Shown piece by piece: positions 47,101-56,429 of a DNA stretch of 64,000 nt. The notes beneath the pieces are model-generated. The model saw only the letters and a list, made by a program, of their open reading frames with translations. It was not told the DNA's origin and did not search any database. The DNA lies in the NCBI GenBank assembly GCA_012934845.2, contig WNNJ02002656.1:1-64000 (forward strand). Direction: 5' to 3'. The DNA comes from Pomphorhynchus laevis. Its lineage: Eukaryota > Acanthocephala > Palaeacanthocephala > Echinorhynchida > Pomphorhynchidae. Within the stretch, counting starts at the first letter, position 1. Each line of letters starts with the position of its first letter. The position numbers and the translations under genes were made by a program.

Positions 47101-50100
47101 AGTGGGAAGTTGAATGTCCAAGCAATCGATGTAAATTATATGACTTATAATTTAGTAGATTATGGCGATGTTAATAGTGGGTTTGAAATGTTGTGTGAAA
47201 TAATTCAAAAGGCGTGTTCAATCAATAGTATTTGTAGACGACGTTCTCCAATTTTAAGAAATCCGGAGTCGCGCGAGATAAAGGTGAAATTACTACATTA
47301 TCGTAGTTTGTTAAGAAGAGATGAAGCATACCAGTCTCTTTATCTTAAATTAAAGAACGAATACATCATGAAAATACGAACGCTTATAATGGTTGTAAAT
47401 TCACACAATAATGACAGGATACTAGAACAGGCACGTTTGATGCCGTGGAAGTTATATCCTCGTCGTCGTTCAGTGAGTACTATTGTCAGTGTACCAATTT
47501 CTCAACGAGAACAACATTCAGTAATTTATATGATTCCAATATTGGAGATAAAAAGCAGTGTAGTTCTTTCAGTAGGTTGTTTAGGCCTCTTGGAGAGCTA
47601 AGACACTTGAACGCATATTTTACAGTCTATGAAATCGAATTCTTGTTAAAGCACATGCCTGATAGAAAGGCAGTCGGCAATGATGGTATAGACGCTGAAC
47701 ATATTAACGATATTTGGCAAGTCTCAATTTATTTTCTTGTGATGTTATTTAATCGGATCTTGATAGAAGATTTGCTCCCTGTATCGTGAAAGAAGGTGAG
47801 TCTAAAAATACTCTTTAAAGGTGGTAATGATCCTCGTAATCTAAATAATTACAGTTGTATCGCAATACTAAGTCAACCATTTTAGTTATTTGCTACCATC
47901 ATAAGCTGTAGATTTGCAGTCTATGTATCAAACTTTTCCCAATCGAGCAACATGGTTTTCGACCAGGTTTTTCTACAACAAGTGATGTCTCCATCTTAAG
48001 AAACGCTGTTCAAGAAGTTCGTTCAAATCACCTTCCTTTGTACACTGTTTTCGTAGATTTTACAAAGGCATTCAATTGCATTGACAGAGACTTGCTTCTC
48101 CGAAAATTAATAACCGCACTTAGCCTAAAGGGCTATATCATACATGCACTACATCAGTTCTCTCTCCTCACATTGTCTGAGTCTTTGATGGAATTAAATA
48201 TTCAGATTACTTTCAACAAATTAAGGGCGTTCCTTAGGGTTATCTTCTTAGCCCACTTTTGTTCAGTCTATTTGTATATGATCTGCCAGCATCTATAAGT
48301 GAATCTAACTCCTTGTCTTTTATATACAGATGATTTGGTTATATATTCGTCGAAAACAGGCGATGTGAGTTTAGCATTGGTTAGACTCAATCTGTATTGT
48401 ATGGCGAATGGTTTGCAGGTTAATCTAGCTAAAACAAGTGTTTAAATTCTGAGGTTTGATAGGAGTGTTTAAATTCTGAGGTGTGGTAGGTTATCACAAA
48501 ATGTTTGTACCTATGAAGGTATGAATTTGCAAATGTTTACGCAATTCTGCTGTATTTGCTTTAATCTGTCCTCTAAATTAAGTTTTACTAATCATTTTGA
48601 TATAATTGCTTGTAAGGTTGCTTTTTGTATGAGTACGGTTTATCTTTTACGTTCGACAAACTATCCTCCAGCCATGAAATATTTTCAAATTATGTTTCTT
48701 CCAAGGGTTACATATTGGTTATCGGCTATTTGGCAAGGATTGTCTATTCGGAATTTTGTGCGAATTGGTAGAGTAAAATAGAATTTTCTTAAATTCTTCT
48801 GTTGCTTGTCCCGCAAGGTTTCGTCTTCGAAATTAGCTTACCTTACTAGATAAGCTAATTTACTTACTTTAAGATAAAAATAAAATATATAATATACAAA
48901 TATAAATCATAAGGCTTTTACAAGTTTAGAACATATGTCGACTTCGTATAGAGTTGAATAAAAACAAATTAAGCCAGACGTAAAACAAAAAGCATTTCAT
49001 TTAGCAAAAAATACTGTAATATTATTATAATTCTCGTTTAAATACAATTGTACAAGCTCAATGCGTCTTTTAATTCTTACAGTGTTAGTATTTTAATTGT
49101 ATTTCATCTGAAAAGGTGTGGCATCGAGTAATTCAAGTAATAGTAAATCAAGAAGATATCCAGCCATATGCTGCCAAATTATGTTTCGAATGCTTGCAGT
49201 TCGAACCGTGCTATGAAACTATGATTAAAGTCAGTGCTTATATCCTTGGCGAATATGGAAATCATATTTCTGCAAATTTAAACTCGGGGTAAACAACGCT
49301 ACTCTTTGCTTTTTCTATTTTATTTTTATTAGACCAAACGATCAACTGAATGCACTACATTCTAAATTTACATCGTGTTCAAAGTCAACTCGTTGTTTAT
49401 TGTTATCAACATATGTCAAATTCGCTAATCACTACCCTGAAATAAAATCGACTGTAGAATGTATATTCGAATCTGAAGAAAATCTTAGAAGCGACGACGT
49501 CGAACTTCAGCAGAGAGCTATCGAATACCTAAATCTCTGTCGAAACTGTTCTAAAGAAGTAATGTCTACTGTAATGGAGATAATGCCTTGTTTTTCTGAT
49601 AAAGTACCTAATCCACTAAATAGATTTAAAACAGCCAAGCATTCTATTAGTCCAAGTGATATCAGGAATGACGTAAGCAAGCAATTAACGAAATTTTGTA
49701 ATTCTATAAATTTTTTGATTTATAATTCTACATTATAAAAAAGAAAAATTCATCAGACTTGCTTGATAATTAGAAGAAAAAATAATGATGTCGTATCAAA
49801 AATGCATAATTTCAGTATTTCTGGCAGAGGTCATATTACCGGGGAAACGAAATTTGCAGGTCAATAATAACATGTTAATATAACAGATCAGATCAGATAA
49901 CTGAGTCTATGTATTTTTAACTATTTATAAATTAAAAATAATGCTAAATTATGCGTTTAAATTCATAGTTTGTAAAGTTTATTTGGTTCTCGTATTTTCG
50001 TTTTTTAATTAATTATTCGAAGCAGTTTGAAACTCGTCTAAATTATTAAAAATATTATTAAACAATATTAAATAATATTAATACATATTTATATTAATAG

Positions 50101-53100
50101 TAATATGATATTAATATTAAGATCATACTCTATTGTCTCATGGTTTTGAATACTTTAAATTTATGAAAATTGTAAAGTTTATTTGGTTCTCGTATTTTCG
50201 CTTTTTTAATTAATTATTCGAAGCAGTTTGGAACTCGTCTAAATTATTAAAAATATTATTAAAAATATTAAATAATATTAAACAATATTAATATATTAAT
50301 ATTAATAGTAACTTGATACTATTAATAATAAAATAATATTAATAATAATATCAATATATTAATATCAATAATATTAATATATTAATATTAATAGTAACAT
50401 GATACTATTAATAATAAAATAATATTAATAATAATAATCAAAACAGATTATGTAAAGAAATTCGTGCTAACCGTTTAAAAGCGGAAAGGATGAATCGCAA
50501 TGACATTATAAATCAGGTCGACCCTACTCTCAAGAATGCCATCGAGCATGCATCAGTATCTGGATCATCTTCGTGGTTGTCAACATACCCAACAAACAGT
50601 TATTCTTCCAGAATAAGTAATACAGTCTTTCAAGATGCACTAGCCACCAGATACGGATTTCTCCATCCCTCATCACCGAAATACTGCCAATGTAAAGAAC
50701 AAAACTCGATATCACACACTTTCTCGTGCCCTTTAGGCGGCTTGCCATCAATGAGACACGATGCCGTCCGTGATTTTCTAGCGAATAGATTATCCGAATG
50801 TTGTCGTAACGTAGCAATCGAGCCAAAACTATCCCCTCTGCATGATGAAATATGCTTCCAAAATTACGGTACAACTATTGATCGTGAAGCGAGACTTGAC
50901 ATATCATGTTCCGGAATCTTTGGAAACAGAACGGAGTGTACTTTCCTTGATATCTGCGTGTTCAACGCATACGCTCCCTTTAACTCCAGTAAGAGTATCG
51001 GACCATGCTTCGAATATCATGAACTAAGGAAGAAAAGGAAGTATCTTGAGAGAGTAAATAGTATAGAGCATGCGTCATTTATTCCCGTAGTATTTTCGAT
51101 GCTCGGAGGGGCGGGTACGGAAGCGGCAATCCTGTTAAAGAGAATCGCGGGCTCCATGGCAAGGAGTCATAACAGCTCATACAACGATGAAATAAGCAGA
51201 TTACGTAGTGGCATCAGCGTTATCCTTGCAAAGATGACTTCTCGATGTGTCCGTGGAGCTCGATCAGCTATAAATCGTCCTCAAAGGGATTTATGTTTAA
51301 TCAATGAAGAATAATTTAGTGACTTTTTGAATATTAAAACTGGCTTGGTGAAAAAAAAAACAAACAAAAAAAACATGATATTAATATTAATATCATACGC
51401 TATTGTTGCAATAACTAATTATAATTTTATTTTGACTAAATTAATTTAATCAAAATCAATTAATTTCAGCATATAATTTTGATTCTCAAGTTTTTGTTTC
51501 AAATTTACATTTGTAAATCAATTAATTTTTGATATAATCTTTAATATAAGCATTAATTTATAATTTTTGTAATTTTTTTATTAATACTTACTCAGTAAAC
51601 TGGTGTATTACAAGGATATCCGTTAAGCTCACTATTGTTCTTCATTTTAATTAGTGGCCTATGCATCCTCCTAAATCAGTATTGCCTTCTTAAAGTACCA
51701 TTTCTATACGCACACGATCTGCTAGTAATAACATGCTCAAAGATAGGTGAAGCTTAAAGCTTAGCCTTAAAAATTGCAGGACTTCTGTGGCAAAATTAGC
51801 TAACAGTGAACGATCATAAAACAAGTTATAAAATTTCGAAAAGTAAAAAAGGTTGGTAGGCCGCAACAGTCTACTGTTACAGCTTACCAAACATGTTTGT
51901 ATGCTTTCAAAAGTCTTATTTACAGGAATGGAATGTTTAATTAAACTTTAATTATGCGAAAACATAAGATTGCCTGAAAAACGTGCAATCTAATTGATTA
52001 GTCTTCCGCCTGTTTGGTATATAAACATGATGATTTTCTCTTGTATGACAACTTAGATCACAAATTTGTAAAATTCTATAAACATCTGGGAATATTGTCT
52101 GGGATATTATAAATTTTGTGAATATTAATTTTGAATATTATCTGGGAATACTACTAATTCGAAAAAATAAGGTTTAGAATTTCTTATCAAATTTGAATAT
52201 AGAAATTAAACATTTCGTTTAATTTCTATATTTTGTGATGACATTCAAATTCGGTAGTATATTTCTAAACTATCGTCGGTAATTTCGAGAATTTCAGGAA
52301 AGCCACTGCTCAAACTACCTTAACTAGCTTATAGTATCGTAGGACTGAAGGCATATATAGTTGTAAATATACGGCGTATCTACACAATTAGACTATTTTA
52401 TAATAGTTAATAAACGATATCGAACCACTAGTACTGCAATTAATGTGGCAAATGTTTTCCTACGTGTAGAAAAGATGAATGTAGGAAGAATCTTGATGAT
52501 TTTGACAGAAATTCGAGCGTTAAACACTGATTATTTTAATTCTAGCTAGTTGCTAGGAGCACGTTGCGTATCGATCCCCGAATTATGCTAAACGCAGACA
52601 ATATCTACATCATAAACGGTTCTAACACATTCGTTCGCCTGTGTTTCTGTCTTAGATTTCAAAATAAAAATTTTTTATTGTGTTTTTTTTTATCTGTTAA
52701 TTTTAATTTTATTTATTTTATGATAAGAAATGACTTTAGACAGGGTGGTATCATCAGTGTGACCCAGTAGAGACACAACTTCGACAGTACTTTATCATTA
52801 GTAAAGCTCTGAAAGGAAATCATTATGTTATAATAAACGCCTACAACGCCTATCCGCCAAAAAGTAAACCATCTATTAAATATAAAATTGATTTAATGGA
52901 GCTTTTAAATTTCGTAAATTTTTCTTTAAATATAGCTGACTTATTTTTAAGCTTTATAAAATATGAATATTTTCATAACCATTAAAAAAATAAATCTAAA
53001 CTATATAAAAATAAAGAAAAAATATGTTTCGATACATTGATGATATATGTGTATTTAATTCTAATGATTTTTATTCAATAAGCGAACAAATTTATCCAGA

Positions 53101-56100
53101 TAGCCTCATTCTTAATAAAACCAATATTAATGATAAAGGAGGTATATATCTAGATGTGAACATGAAATTAGCATATTTTACATAAACGTTGACAATGACA
53201 TTTTTAAAGGCATTTTACCCACACGATAGCAGTAATAATTTATTTTACGTTTTGTATAATCTCAGTGATTTTTTAAAATGCATTTTACTTAAACTATTAT
53301 AGTAATAATTTATTTGATGTTTCGGCCTATCTTAATAAGGGTCATAGATTCGACAAAACGTCAAAAAATCTTGTGTGGTTGAATGCACCACCATAATACA
53401 TGCTGTATCCATTAAGGATCCAACAAGTGCAGCGACAATTCAGCAACAACCTCTGCCTAGTGTTTAAGGATGGTCCGCACAGCCATTCGATCTGGTAAAG
53501 TGCGTAAGCCTCATATAATTAAGCAAAGTGTCGGAAACACCTTTATTCACAATGTCACACAGGCAACCGAAACGACCAGTTAGTACTTTATTCTACTGAT
53601 GAGTGTTGCCGGGTACTCCATCATTTCGATGCTGAAGTGGTTGTCTAGAAGTGACTTAGTGACTGAAAGTCGTGAATCAAAGTCCAGTATATCAAGCAGC
53701 ACTATTGAAAATACGTTTGCGTCATATAGTGATATTATTTTGCAGACTTTAGTGTTTGCATATTAAATTTCATATTTCAAAGTATGCATCAATTCCACTA
53801 CTATATTAATCTGCTTTCAGATTTATTTACTCGCTTTTGATCTGCATCTAAATATAACAACGATTTTGCATCAATTATCATATAACTATTGCATTTTACT
53901 TGTTTTAGGACTTAAAATCAAAGCTTAAAGACGTAATATTATTCGACAATAGAATATTAAGTATTCTATTTTTAATCGAATTTGATCAATTTCCAACCCG
54001 TTTTTTCCTTTTGCTCATCGAATTATCTCAACATTTGATTGCAATCATTCGATAATAAATTCTATATTTATAATTTAAAGTTTTTGATTGTAATTTGATT
54101 TGACAGTATTCTATTTTGCTGTTTCATTTTTTATTTTTCTTTATTTTAATTTTTTTAACTATTCTCAACATTGCTCTACTTGTTTTAATTTTTCGTTACA
54201 ATCATGTAATACTTTCTCATGCATTTCACTTTATAGGTGATAAAGTTAACGTCTTTAGAAGAACAAAAAATAAAGAGTCATAAAGATGAGTCTACCATGC
54301 CTAGACCTAGCAAACAAGAATCCACAGCAATTCAAAACTTTGAAATGTCTACATTTATTGATTTTAGACGGTAATGTATGTGTGTATTTCATTATTCAAT
54401 GATACTTAACGATTAGCTTAACAATGCATCGAGCTGGATTGCTCTACGAAAACAAAGTTATTCAAATTGGATTCAAGGAATCATACCGAGAAAATATCGG
54501 ACAAATACTTGTGTTTCTTGGAAACAAATCTACATTTCCCTTGACGAATGTGCAGTGGATTCTTCCTGATTCAAATCCAACGTTACCAAAATTGAGTTGG
54601 GTCAATTCGATCAGCGATACAGTGTCAGCTGGCAAACAAGTTCAAGGCAAAATAAGAGTTGAATGTATTGGACCATTTGTTGAACTCGTTTCTTCTCATA
54701 TTGATTTCTATCATAGGTTAGTCACGCGTAGAAAATAGTTTTCAGCATATCGGTTTTAGTAATTTATCGTTTTTAGCTTTAATTTAATTTTTTAATTATT
54801 ATTTAAAAAATTTATTTTTTAGTTTCTTAAGAATAACAAAATAATATTTTTGTTTCAGAAATTGTTGATGATTAATGAAAATTAGCATAATTATCATTAT
54901 CGATCATTTACTTTGTATAATTTTATAAAAATAAACTGAGAAGCAATTAACTATAATTGAATAAATTGAGAAAACGACAATCACTGGTATAAGAAGACCC
55001 CTTTGTTATTCCTCAAACGATATAACTTGTTTTATCTACATTAAAAAATTACCCTATTTTAAAAATTTTAAATAGGGTAATATTTTAATTGCCCTATTAT
55101 GTAATAGGGCATTATAGTTTAATTATAATAATTTTATAATTAAACTATTTAAATAATTAAAAAAAAATATTTATTATATCATATAATATATAATTATTAT
55201 AATATATTTTATATATTAGGAAATATATTAAAAAATAGAAATTAACATGTAGTAAAGTGTCACTGCGTATAGTGCATCGCAGTCGGCAGGAAAACCAAAG
55301 AAAAGGAACAGAATGTATAAATTCAAAACTATTTAAAAAATAAATCAAAATTATATAAATATATGAAATATATGTTTCTATACATTGATGATATATGTGT
55401 ATTTAATTCTAATAATTTTTATTCAATTAGTGAACAAATTTATCCAGAAAGCCTTATCCTTAACAAAACCAATATTAATGATAAAGAAGGTGTATATCTG
55501 GATATGAACATTAAATTAACATTAACTAAAACTACTATTACTTTATATCGCAAAGATGACATATTTAAATTTACAAGAAACATATTTTTGCATGAGCATT
55601 AATGCATACCATATAATATAAAATATAATACATTAAATAATGAAATTTTAAGAATTGCAACAATTTGTAATGATATTGGCTTTCTTCAAAATCATTTAAA
55701 TAATTTAACGATGAATATTTTAAACGAAGTTTTTTATATGCGTACGATTGATATCTTATTAATACAAATAACGTATCTTATAACGTAAATACATATAAAC
55801 ACTTAAGAAAACACTATATACACGTGAATCAATTTTGTACTTTTATGTATTTAGTCCGTCTAATGAGAAGATTCACTTAATCGTGAAATTACCAATATTG
55901 TTAAATAAGTTTTGTGAACCGGCTCTTATGGATAAGTCCACTTTTGATCAAAGATGGACTGGAATGAACAAGTAAAATACATAACTGTTAGTTCTCAGTT
56001 GCCTCTTTTCTATAGTCCTGGACAAGAAGCAATACGTGTTGACTCAATTGAGCAAACTGATTGGAGTAAGGAAGTCCTTTATGAAGCTGTAAGTGACAGT

Positions 56101-56381
56101 GATATTTGCAACAACAAACTATTTATTTTTTAGGTCAAAACATTTGGACTAAGTATCATTCCTGGAATTGATCCTAATCCAAATTTAATATGCGGAGCTG
56201 GAATTATAACAATGCAGAAACAGTTTCAAGCCGGTATTCTTTATAAATTAAACCAAAATTTCGACACTCAGACTTCAGAACAGTCTGGTCCAGTAAGTAT
56301 TACAATTTTACAATTCAGGTTTACTATTTTTAGCATTTGAAAACTACTTTTTTATTTACAGACGATGATTTATGTTTGAAT
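29104..56381 (+). CDS. AP2A: AP-2 complex subunit alpha (alpha-adaptin), 19-exon gene
   Basis: Alpha-adaptin is the large subunit of the AP-2 adaptor that binds PIP2 at the plasma membrane, recruits clathrin accessory proteins and selects cargo for endocytosis. Nineteen exons with GT-AG borders join in frame to 2,685 nt (894 codons plus stop); metazoan homologues are about 940 residues. Order: N-terminus [16 protein letters not shown], the PIP2-binding basic patch [17 protein letters not shown], the HEAT-repeat trunk ([78 protein letters not shown]), a very short hinge, the appendage sandwich ([20 protein letters not shown]) and platform ([32 protein letters not shown]). The protein is strongly diverged, the hinge is much reduced, and the C-terminus ends about 20 residues early. 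Nine introns are 44-71 nt, and nine are 1.1-4.6 kb and carry mobile elements. Exon model is by homology from memory; a further hinge exon could exist in intron 13. Confidence 0.93.
29224..29292 (+). CDS. AP2A: AP2A exon 2
   Basis: It encodes [20 protein letters not shown] plus KFK, nearly identical to all animal alpha-adaptins. Acceptor CAG, donor GTAAAT. Intron 2 (about 3.05 kb) holds hammerhead-like repeats. Confidence 0.95.
30764..30809 (+). ncRNA. Type I hammerhead ribozyme-like motif, intron copy 1
   Basis: Stem I 5' strand CAGUAG (30764-30769) pairs with CUGCUG (30804-30809), six pairs with one G-U. CUGAUGA is at 30770-30776. Stem II can form GGU (30777-30779) with ACU (30788-30790), ending in a G-U pair. 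GAAA is at 30791-30794. Stem III is A-U, U-G, G-C with a three-base loop, followed by U16.1 and A17 (30802-30803), the expected cleavage site. All core nucleotides are present, but stems II and III are short, so activity is uncertain. The strand is the AP2A sense strand. Confidence 0.6.
31125..31170 (+). ncRNA. Type I hammerhead ribozyme-like motif, intron copy 2
   Basis: Same layout as the copy at 30764: CAGUAG 31125-31130, CUGAUGA 31131-31137, stem II GGU/ACU, GAAA 31152-31155, short stem III, UA 31163-31164, then CUGAUG 31165-31170. Stem I has one mismatch. Flanking repeat sequence matches the 176-bp family. Confidence 0.5.
32344..32486 (+). CDS. AP2A: AP2A exon 3
   Basis: It encodes [38 protein letters not shown] and [10 protein letters not shown]. 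The three consecutive Lys belong to the PIP2-binding patch of the family. The usual HDIDFGH appears as NEVDFGY. Donor GTGAGT. Confidence 0.95.
32487..34882 (+). other. AP2A intron 3
   Basis: A 2.4-kb very AT-rich intron; no element or internal gene was recognised. Confidence 0.7.
34883..35076 (+). CDS. AP2A: AP2A exon 4
   Basis: It encodes [20 protein letters not shown] and continues through [20 protein letters not shown] to KMLIS, matching the second HEAT repeats (family GYLFISVL and NLALQCIANIG). Acceptor TAG, donor GTTAGT, exon ends in phase 2. Confidence 0.95.
35077..39553 (+). other. AP2A intron 4
   Basis: A 4.5-kb AT-rich intron. A direct repeat of about 115 bp lies at about 38585-38700 and 38855-38965 (shared TGATTGATGAACCGCAACAA), and an AT-rich block at about 39270-39500 recurs in intron 5. 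No coding feature was supported; the - strand frame at 37345-37539 has no recognised homology. Confidence 0.65.
38585..38965. repeat. Direct repeat pair in AP2A intron 4
   Basis: The two units share AGCAAATTTCATA, CTGTCACTTCAAACT and CATATGATTGATGAACCGCA with few differences, offset by about 270 bp. Function is unknown. Confidence 0.75.
39554..39689 (+). CDS. AP2A: AP2A exon 5
   Basis: It encodes [20 protein letters not shown] and continues to [15 protein letters not shown], matching DVVKQSAALCLLRL and the following helix of the trunk. Acceptor TAG, donor GTAATC after ATG. Confidence 0.92.
40440..40775 (+). repeat. Duplication of the sequence upstream of exon 5
   Basis: The block with TTTAATTTGGAACATCGCAA and AACTAGACGTGAATGTAATT is nearly identical to 39410-39500, one copy on each side of exon 5. 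A shorter internal tandem copy (TTCTGTGCTTAAGCCAATCA, twice) precedes it. Confidence 0.8.
40890..41070 (-). mobile_element. Penelope-like 3' region remnant
   Basis: It shares TAAATACATGCTAATGATG, ATCTAGTAT and ATTCATCCATAA with 6490-6730 in the same orientation. It retains the hairpin but not the pseudoknot segment. Confidence 0.6.
41678..41779 (+). CDS. AP2A: AP2A exon 6
   Basis: It encodes [20 protein letters not shown] and [14 protein letters not shown]. It corresponds to the GVVTAATSLI...VSRLSRI segment of alpha-adaptins. Acceptor TAG, donor GTAGGT, intron 6 is 56 nt. Confidence 0.9.
41836..41944 (+). CDS. AP2A: AP2A exon 7
   Basis: It encodes [20 protein letters not shown] and [16 protein letters not shown]; the [21 protein letters not shown] block is diagnostic of alpha-adaptin. 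Intron 7 is 58 nt. Confidence 0.95.
42003..42213 (+). CDS. AP2A: AP2A exon 8
   Basis: It encodes [20 protein letters not shown], then [20 protein letters not shown] and [19 protein letters not shown]. The QHSNAKNAVLFEAI and LGQFLxxRETN motifs of the family are conserved. Donor GTTTGC. Confidence 0.95.
42560..43290. repeat. Minisatellite, 16-bp unit with higher-order structure
   Basis: The basic unit is TTTTTGAATGGATTGA. It is interspersed with longer units that add TAATAATATATTTC and a GGATCGATATATAA variant, giving composite blocks of about 50-70 bp repeated several times. The - strand open frames here (repeats of SIQK and NPFK) are by-products of the repeat. Confidence 0.95.
43839..44012 (+). 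pseudogene. Unassigned open stretch in AP2A intron 8
   Basis: Fifty-seven codons without a stop, lacking an ATG at the start, reading [37 protein letters not shown] and ending KKLICFS. It is less AT-rich than the intron and has protein-like composition. I do not recognise it. It may be a fragment of a retrocopied gene or of a mobile element. Confidence 0.3.
44206..44302 (+). CDS. AP2A: AP2A exon 9
   Basis: It encodes [20 protein letters not shown] and [12 protein letters not shown], matching RYLALESMCxLAxSEFSHEAVKxH. The Arg before it is split with exon 8. Donor GTAATG. Confidence 0.95.
44303..45459 (+). other. AP2A intron 9
   Basis: A 1.16-kb AT-rich intron. An open frame at 44947-45138 has no recognised homology. 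Confidence 0.6.
45460..45597 (+). CDS. AP2A: AP2A exon 10
   Basis: It encodes [20 protein letters not shown] and continues to SYQIKEEL, matching the strongly conserved DVSVRQRAVDLLYAMCD helix. Intron 10 is 46 nt. Confidence 0.95.
45644..45751 (+). CDS. AP2A: AP2A exon 11
   Basis: It encodes [20 protein letters not shown] and [16 protein letters not shown]; the family reads [20 protein letters not shown]. Donor GTAAAA. Confidence 0.95.
45866..46400 (-). pseudogene. UBQLN: Ubiquilin retropseudogene (3' part) inside AP2A intron 11
   Basis: Ubiquilins carry ubiquitinated proteins to the proteasome via a C-terminal UBA domain. On the - strand, 46330-46230 reads [20 protein letters not shown], matching the STI1-type NPRAMxxLxQIQQ block. 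Downstream, an Asn/Gln-rich linker ([20 protein letters not shown]) leads to the [23 protein letters not shown], then in a shifted frame [13 protein letters not shown] and a stop. A TAG and at least two frame changes interrupt the reading, there are no introns, and it lies antisense in a host intron, so it is a processed copy. The parent gene is not in the window. Confidence 0.8.
46430..48790 (+). mobile_element. LINE copy inside AP2A intron 11, broken
   Basis: Endonuclease traces: [20 protein letters not shown] and [15 protein letters not shown] (46733-46987). A linker with a helical basic segment is at 47110-47601. [17 protein letters not shown] (about 47660), then [16 protein letters not shown] (about 47950), [20 protein letters not shown] (about 48040), PLLFSLF, and [10 protein letters not shown] near 48330, where the usual YADD is YTDD. 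Several frame changes, and a 26-bp tandem duplication near 48450, show that it is dead. The clade is uncertain (RTE- or Jockey-like features). Confidence 0.7.
49116..49288 (+). CDS. AP2A: AP2A exon 12
   Basis: It encodes [20 protein letters not shown], then [20 protein letters not shown] and [17 protein letters not shown]; the family reads [20 protein letters not shown] and YILGEFGNLIAG. Donor GTAAAC, intron 12 is 44 nt. Confidence 0.95.
49333..49672 (+). CDS. AP2A: AP2A exon 13
   Basis: It encodes [57 protein letters not shown] and [19 protein letters not shown], the end of the trunk and start of the hinge. The donor GTAAGC at 49673 follows IRND. Without splicing the frame would end at a stop at 49738, so the donor choice rests on the good consensus and the in-frame join to exon 14. 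Confidence 0.85.
50464..51314 (+). mobile_element. C-terminal nuclease domain of a LINE-type retroelement
   Basis: A single 274-codon frame (from ATG at 50490) reads [31 protein letters not shown] and [17 protein letters not shown], a Cys-Cys-His-Cys knuckle followed by RH-x-x-x-RD. The nuclease-like core follows: [25 protein letters not shown] (D...D-x-x-V-F), [20 protein letters not shown] and [20 protein letters not shown]. The frame is open throughout and followed by an A-rich stretch at 51350, so it looks like a 5'-truncated insertion. The same domain is at 7733-8174. The RT part is missing. Confidence 0.65.
52740..53190 (+). mobile_element. YIDD-type Penelope-like RT fragment, broken
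   Basis: [20 protein letters not shown] and [20 protein letters not shown] are legible from about 53024; an upstream [19 protein letters not shown] may belong to it. It nearly matches the fragment at 55363-55600. Confidence 0.55.
54237..54370 (+). CDS. AP2A: AP2A exon 14 (hinge)
   Basis: It encodes [20 protein letters not shown] and [20 protein letters not shown], a polar, low-homology hinge segment. Acceptor TAG, donor GTAATG, intron 14 is 46 nt. It fits by phase and position rather than homology. Confidence 0.75.
54417..54716 (+). CDS. AP2A: AP2A exon 15 (appendage sandwich)
   Basis: It encodes [60 protein letters not shown] and HIDFYH, matching NGVLFENxLLQIGxKSEFRQN and FYGNK of the appendage. 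Acceptor TAG at 54416, donor GTTAGT. Confidence 0.92.
54717..55854 (+). other. AP2A intron 15
   Basis: A 1.1-kb intron containing a YIDD-type RT fragment at about 55320-55735. Confidence 0.75.
55320..55735 (+). mobile_element. YIDD-type Penelope-like RT fragment, broken
   Basis: It reads [60 protein letters not shown], then [20 protein letters not shown] and [14 protein letters not shown]. It is the longest member here and links the fragments at 52.7 kb and 6.7 kb. Confidence 0.6.
55855..55971 (+). CDS. AP2A: AP2A exon 16 (appendage platform start)
   Basis: It encodes [20 protein letters not shown] and [18 protein letters not shown]. The Trp of FDQRW corresponds to the conserved platform Trp that contacts DPF/W-motif accessory proteins. 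Intron 16 is 44 nt. Confidence 0.92.
56016..56088 (+). CDS. AP2A: AP2A exon 17
   Basis: It encodes [20 protein letters not shown] and LYEA in phase with both neighbours. Acceptor TAG, donor GTAAGT, intron 17 is 45 nt. Confidence 0.85.
56134..56292 (+). CDS. AP2A: AP2A exon 18
   Basis: It encodes [40 protein letters not shown] and ends SEQSGP. It matches GFGxxLLxxVDPNPxNxVxAGIIHT and the Cys/Leu-rich strand after it. Confidence 0.92.
56364..56381 (+). CDS. AP2A: AP2A exon 19 (last codons)
   Basis: It encodes TMIYV and a TGA after acceptor CAG. If intron 18 (71 nt) were retained, the frame would run through [10 protein letters not shown] to a stop near 56340. Either way the usual last helix (RLCELLSEQF) is absent. 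Confidence 0.6.
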
Positions 56382-56418
56382 CTAAATACTATTAAGTAGA
56401 CATATCCAGAATTTACTA

Positions 56419-56424
56419 AATAAA
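56419..56424 (+). promoter_or_regulatory. AP2A polyadenylation signal candidate
   Basis: AATAAA lies 38 bp after the predicted stop codon. AT-rich context makes chance occurrences common. Confidence 0.45.
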
Positions 56425-56429
56425 AAGCT

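Larger units (their letters stand above)
49673..54236 (+). other. AP2A intron 13
   Basis: The largest intron (4.6 kb). It holds a diverged copy of the 29-bp motif (49891-49915), a duplicated AT-rich block (49966-50056 and 50168-50258), a nuclease-LINE fragment (50464-51314) and a YIDD-type RT fragment (about 52740-53190). An additional hinge exon cannot be excluded. Confidence 0.75.

Noticed and set aside
53550-53630. Circularly permuted hammerhead (CCGAAAC then CTGATGAG with GGCAAC/GTTGCC pairing)
   Set aside because: A bulged stem II can form, but no acceptable stems I and III with a U-H cleavage site were found, so it is probably chance.
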